Of a stretch of 64,000 bases of DNA, positions 60,662-64,000 are shown one piece after another. Made by a program: the position numbers and the translations under genes. Under the pieces are notes generated by a model. It saw only the letters and a program-made list of their open reading frames with translations, was not told the DNA's origin and ran no database searches. The stretch's first letter is position 1; the number at the start of each line of letters is the position of its first letter. The stretch comes from Gelatiniphilus marinus (GTDB lineage Bacteria; Bacteroidota; Bacteroidia; Flavobacteriales; Flavobacteriaceae), in NCBI RefSeq assembly GCF_042678305.1, contig NZ_JBHUDT010000004.1, one strand, 5' to 3'.

Positions 60662-62089
60662 TTACTCGCATTTAGCTTTTAATTGTTGTTTAAGCTTTTC
60701 AACCCATTCGGGATGCTTTTCGGCTATATTCTGGGTTTCCTTTTTTGTGGTGGCGTGGTCGTAGAGTTCGGTAAAACCATCATCGTGCAACACCAATCGG
60801 TGCGTATTGGTTCTTAAAGTTACAGCACCAGATTTATAAGCCAAAGCGTTATGGCCAACGGTATCTTTTTTGTTCAAAACATTTTTTAACGAAACGCCTT
60901 GTGCAAATTCAGGCATTTCAATATCCGCTAAATCGCATAACGTTGGAAAAACATCCAAGGTTTCCACCATGGCATCTGTAGAAAAACCGCTTTGTTTTGC
61001 TCTAGGATCGTAAATTACCAATGGTGAGCGCAGCGATTCCTCAAATAAAGTATGCTTGCCCCAAATGGCGTGCTCGCCCAAATGCCAACCGTGGTCGCCC
61101 CAAAGCACTATAATGGTGTTTTTATAGGCTCCGGATTGCTTTAAAGCCTCGAGCACTTTAGCTATTTGGGCATCGGCGTAAGTAATGCAGGCCGCGTAAT
61201 GGCGACGTATTTGGTATGCAAAATCGGCATCCTCGTTTGGGTTTTTGCCCCATCGGTTATACTGTTTAAATTCATTTGAATTATGCCATGTGGTTCGACC
61301 TTCTGGTTTTTTGGGGTGTTTAATTTCAGGAAAATCTGCATCTTCATAATCATCGTAATAATTCTTGGGTGCGCCAAAAGGCAAATGGGGTTTAATAAAA
61401 CCAACCGCCAAAAAAAAAGGCTTTTTATTATTTAGGGCTAATTGTCTTAATTCATTTACTGCAACTTCAGTTATGGCGCCGTCTGGATAAATACTGTCAT
61501 TGCCTTCAACAGATTGAAAAACGTCCATCTTGCTGGCGTTTACGCGAATTTCACCATGTGCCAATCCGTGCATGGCACCTTTTGGGTGCTGCCATTCTTT
61601 AACTGGCATAAGCTGTCTGTGCCACGCATTTGGCATTTCTATAATAGTACTATCATTCCAATTAGCACCACCTCTTCCGCCTGGGTGGTGAGATACCTTG
61701 CCTACCGAAACCGTTGTATATCCATGGGTTTTAAACCACTCGGGCATGCTAGGGTTTGTTTTTTTTTCTTTGGCAATTTGTTTTGCCCTTAAAAAAAGAG
61801 CGTTATTGTTGGGCGTACCGTACAGACCCGTTAGCAAAGTATAACGCGATGGCCCGCAACTTGGGGAATTAACATAGTGTTTTTTAAATAACACGCCTTG
61901 TTTGGCAAGCTTATCTATGTTTGGTGAAATGATATGCTCTGCACCAAAACTTTTTAAATCCGGCCTTAAATCGTCAACACAAATTAGGAGTATGTTTGGC
62001 TGCTGCTCTAGCGTATAATTTTTACAACCCACTGCAAATAAAACAGATAAAACAACACCAATAATAAAACCTGGTTTTCTGTTTTTCAT
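60662..62089 (-). CDS. Sulfatase lipoprotein (iduronate-2-sulfatase-like)
   Basis: A 475-residue sulfatase. Lipobox FAVGC (Cys22), metal-binding ICVDDLRPD (Asp39, Asp40), and the formylglycine motif SPSCGPSRYTLLTG (Cys78-x-Pro-Ser-Arg82), needing modification by an FGE or anSME enzyme not seen here. WGDHGWHLGEHAIWGKH and PFFLAVGFIKPHLPFGAP are family blocks. Subfamily looks like S1_7 (from memory). It may desulfate marine polysaccharides. No CAZyme or SusCD is next to it; the ATP-grasp gene lies upstream in the same direction by 47 bases. Confidence 0.92.
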   Translation of the reverse strand: MKNRKPGFIIGVVLSVLFAVGCKNYTLEQQPNILLICVDDLRPDLKSFGAEHIISPNIDKLAKQGVLFKKHYVNSPSCGPSRYTLLTGLYGTPNNNALFLRAKQIAKEKKTNPSMPEWFKTHGYTTVSVGKVSHHPGGRGGANWNDSTIIEMPNAWHRQLMPVKEWQHPKGAMHGLAHGEIRVNASKMDVFQSVEGNDSIYPDGAITEVAVNELRQLALNNKKPFFLAVGFIKPHLPFGAPKNYYDDYEDADFPEIKHPKKPEGRTTWHNSNEFKQYNRWGKNPNEDADFAYQIRRHYAACITYADAQIAKVLEALKQSGAYKNTIIVLWGDHGWHLGEHAIWGKHTLFEESLRSPLVIYDPRAKQSGFSTDAMVETLDVFPTLCDLADIEMPEFAQGVSLKNVLNKKDTVGHNALAYKSGAVTLRTNTHRLVLHDDGFTELYDHATTKKETQNIAEKHPEWVEKLKQQLKAKCE

Positions 62090-62136
62090 TATGTTGCTTT
62101 AAATAATTTGTAAATATTGGCACAAAACTAAAAACG

Positions 62137-63183
62137 TTACTTTTTCCATAAATTTTCCCATCCTAAATCTGCGTAACAGGGACCTTGTGTGGCTTCGCCA
62201 AATTTTATATCGTTATGCCCGCCATTCCATTCCATTATTTTAACTTCGGTGTTCTCATCTACAATCAAGTCCCATCCTATGGTTCTGGAAAAAGGCATTA
62301 ATTTGTGCAAGTTTGTTACCGAAGCTATGCATTTGTTAAAATGTGGTATTATGCTTTTGTTGAAAACATAATTGCTGTCCGGATGTTTTTCAATGGTGTG
62401 CATATTTGTATCATATCCTATTTTGCATATCTCCCCAGTTTCTGTATTTAAAGGCACTCTTAAATGAGTTAGGGATTTTACATGCGTATCTGTAGTTCTT
62501 CCCAATCGAAGAAACCCGGACCGGAGCGACACTTCTCCATCTTCATCAATATAAGTTGTTAGCCTTATGGTTGCTACAGAACCTGAAACAATTTCATTAA
62601 AAAAAGCGTGCTGCTTAATGTACTGTTGGGCTATGCCATTACCTAAGGCCATGACTTTATTAATTTCGAAATTATCTTTAGAAAAAAAATGCACCCCTAA
62701 GCCTCTCAATGAGTTATCTGTTTTGTAAACAATCTTTGGAGATGTTTTAAATAAAAATTCTGCTACTTTTTTTTGGGGGATAACAGCATAGTCTGCGGTT
62801 GTCCATAAACCATTAACATAATAGGCTCTGTCGGGGAAAAGTTTACTAGCAAAAATCTTGTTTTGAAGCGCGTTTAAATCGTCTAAATCTCCGTATTGGC
62901 CTTTAAGTGCCGGCACTACCACTTTGCCATAATAGTTGTCTGGAATCCATCCTTCTTTAAAACTGCCGCTAATGGCGCTATACACATAAAGCCAGGGCGA
63001 ATAACCGACCCAACCAAACACATCTGCAGCATATTGATTGCTTAACTTTATAAACTTGGGGTTTGTTTTCCCTTTTTGAGCCTCGATTTTTTTAAGAAAA
63101 TTAGTGGCTTCTTTTTTATGATTTGAATGATATAGCCTTAAAAGAACTTTATCAACAACTTTTTTTGCTTTGGTTCTAATCAT
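62137..63183 (-). CDS. Sugar-transfer-associated ATP-grasp protein
   Basis: A 348-residue cytoplasmic protein with an ATP-grasp fold (PF14397-like). The C-terminal block IGWDLIVDENTEVKIMEWNG followed by GHNDIKFGEA holds the metal-binding Glu and Asn. There are no spans and no signal peptide. Such proteins accompany surface-glycan genes, and the neighbours (sulfatase, glycosyltransferases) agree. The reaction, probably an amide or ester ligation to a sugar, is not known. It is divergent from the partial mannosyltransferase gene. Confidence 0.85.
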   Translation of the reverse strand: MIRTKAKKVVDKVLLRLYHSNHKKEATNFLKKIEAQKGKTNPKFIKLSNQYAADVFGWVGYSPWLYVYSAISGSFKEGWIPDNYYGKVVVPALKGQYGDLDDLNALQNKIFASKLFPDRAYYVNGLWTTADYAVIPQKKVAEFLFKTSPKIVYKTDNSLRGLGVHFFSKDNFEINKVMALGNGIAQQYIKQHAFFNEIVSGSVATIRLTTYIDEDGEVSLRSGFLRLGRTTDTHVKSLTHLRVPLNTETGEICKIGYDTNMHTIEKHPDSNYVFNKSIIPHFNKCIASVTNLHKLMPFSRTIGWDLIVDENTEVKIMEWNGGHNDIKFGEATQGPCYADLGWENLWKK

Positions 63184-63379
63184 ATTATTTTATTTAGATT
63201 TTTGCTGATGTAATAAAAACATTGTTAATATTGCCCAATAAATTAAGACTTAACCCTGTAGCCAAGGACTTGCTTTAAAGGCTTTAGCTTAAAACACTAA
63301 ATTAGTAAATTTTTCTCTCAAATCAATGTGTGCATTTCATATTTAAAAAACACAAAACAATTAGCGTTATATTTACTTC

Positions 63380-64000
63380 ATGTTTTTAAAACTGTACAAG
63401 ACACCATTGCTTTTAGTGCTAGCAAGCTTGCTATTTTATGCGGTTTTTGCTTACCATTTGCTACGTACAGATTACGTTAAGCTATTAATACTGTATGCGG
63501 GGTTGTTCTTTTTGTTCTACAAATTGGTCCTGCTTTTAAAAGGAAACATAAAACTTTTAAGCTGGTTTGCATTTGGCTTTAGGGTTGTGTTTATTTTGGC
63601 CATTCCCAATTTATCGCAAGATTTTTATCGTTTTATTTGGGATGGCAGAATGTTGTTGGAAGGCTATAACCCGTATTTGTTTACGGTTGCGTCTTTTATT
63701 GGCAATAATGAATTTCCTGTGGCGCAAGCACAAGAATTATATGAAGGCATGGGAGTTTTAAATGCGGGGCATTTTAGCAATTATCCGCCGTTAAACCAGC
63801 TTTGTTTTGTTATTGCCGGGGTATTTTCCGGGAGCAGTATTTTGGGTTCGGCAATGGTAATGCGTTTACTAATTATTGCTGCCGATTTTGGTACGCTTCA
63901 CTTCGGAAAAAAACTGCTGGAAAAACTAAACCTGCCTGTTTACCTTATTTTCTGGTATGTGCTAAACCCTTTTATTATAATTGAATTAACGGGCAATCTT
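63380..64000 (+). CDS. GT-C mannosyltransferase-like protein, partial
   Basis: An open frame of 207 codons from an ATG at 63380 to the window edge without a stop, so the gene continues outside. Hydrophobic segments at about 8-26, 33-50, 60-75, 140-160, 165-180 and 190-205 show a polytopic membrane protein. The loop LSQDFYRFIWDGRMLLEGYN followed by PYLF, with an acidic Asp after the first spans, is typical of GT-C enzymes that take mannose from polyprenyl phosphate. It would fit as a user of the product of the DPM1-like GT2 at 58239. The promoter region holds TATATTTA (about 63369), weak. Confidence 0.82.
   Translation, partial: MFLKLYKTPLLLVLASLLFYAVFAYHLLRTDYVKLLILYAGLFFLFYKLVLLLKGNIKLLSWFAFGFRVVFILAIPNLSQDFYRFIWDGRMLLEGYNPYLFTVASFIGNNEFPVAQAQELYEGMGVLNAGHFSNYPPLNQLCFVIAGVFSGSSILGSAMVMRLLIIAADFGTLHFGKKLLEKLNLPVYLIFWYVLNPFIIIELTGNL

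Noticed and set aside
1..64000. CRISPR arrays, IS elements, prophage or rRNA
   Set aside because: No regularly spaced repeats, transposase, integrase, phage structural genes or rRNA sequence were recognised on either strand.

Overview
The window is a 64 kb piece of chromosome from a low-GC member of the Bacteroidota, almost certainly a marine Flavobacteriaceae. The signs are a SusC/SusD pair, type IX secretion and gliding genes (porV, porU, gldJ), a TonB-ExbD-ExbB operon, Bacteroidota-type promoters (TTG-N18-TAnnTTTG) with no Shine-Dalgarno leaders, many lipoproteins, and an arsenosugar gene cluster. I cannot name the genus. No prophage, IS element, CRISPR array or rRNA was seen; there is one tRNA (Val).

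Layout. 1-7.7 kb, minus strand: a putative porin, then an operon of SusC-like receptor, SusD-like lipoprotein and a small lipoprotein, closed by a 28-bp perfect inverted repeat. 8-15.3 kb, plus strand: RNase HII, a large propeller lipoprotein, an OmpA-type protein, a small secreted protein, a nucleoid-associated protein and a small outer membrane barrel. 15.3-20.3 kb, minus strand: SDR and M28 peptidase (overlapping), PDH E2 and E1-alpha, cytidine deaminase. 20.4-29.1 kb: porV-porU (minus) divergent from gldJ-murF (plus), the core type IX secretion/gliding locus. 29.2-38.4 kb: LuxR-type regulator, tRNA-Val, a DUF6263-like protein, exbB-exbD-tonB-folC, an amino-acid dehydrogenase, anmK and an acyl-CoA dehydrogenase. 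38.5-40.9 kb: a PIF1-like helicase with HRDC and HTH domains.

41.0-47.6 kb, plus strand, is the arsenosugar cluster: CMD/peroxidase-like protein, radical SAM ArsS, rhodanese, TIGR04282-type transferase, purine nucleoside phosphorylase, ArsM, DUF547 protein and TIGR04283-type glycosyltransferase. A plausible route is As(III) methylation by ArsM, transfer of 5'-deoxyadenosyl by ArsS, adenine removal by the phosphorylase, and decoration by the transferases. 47.7-57.2 kb holds envelope proteins, a phosphoesterase, a second DUF547 protein, and a FAD oxidoreductase next to a membrane polyferredoxin. 57.3-64 kb holds a GIY-YIG nuclease gene bracketed by repeats, a YwqK-like protein, two glycosyltransferases, a sulfatase, an ATP-grasp enzyme and a partial GT-C mannosyltransferase, suggesting surface glycan or glycolipid synthesis.

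The least explained signal is the repeat DNA. One family (GGGCGTT..., GGGTCGGGCTTTC, AATCCCTAACGC blocks) sits directly after stop codons in the same orientation three times. A second family (CTGAGCTTGTCGAAG) forms perfect inverted repeats around the GIY-YIG gene and REPIN-like spacers on both sides of it. A third (CCTGAA-N5-TTCAGG) lies in frame inside a glycosyltransferase gene.
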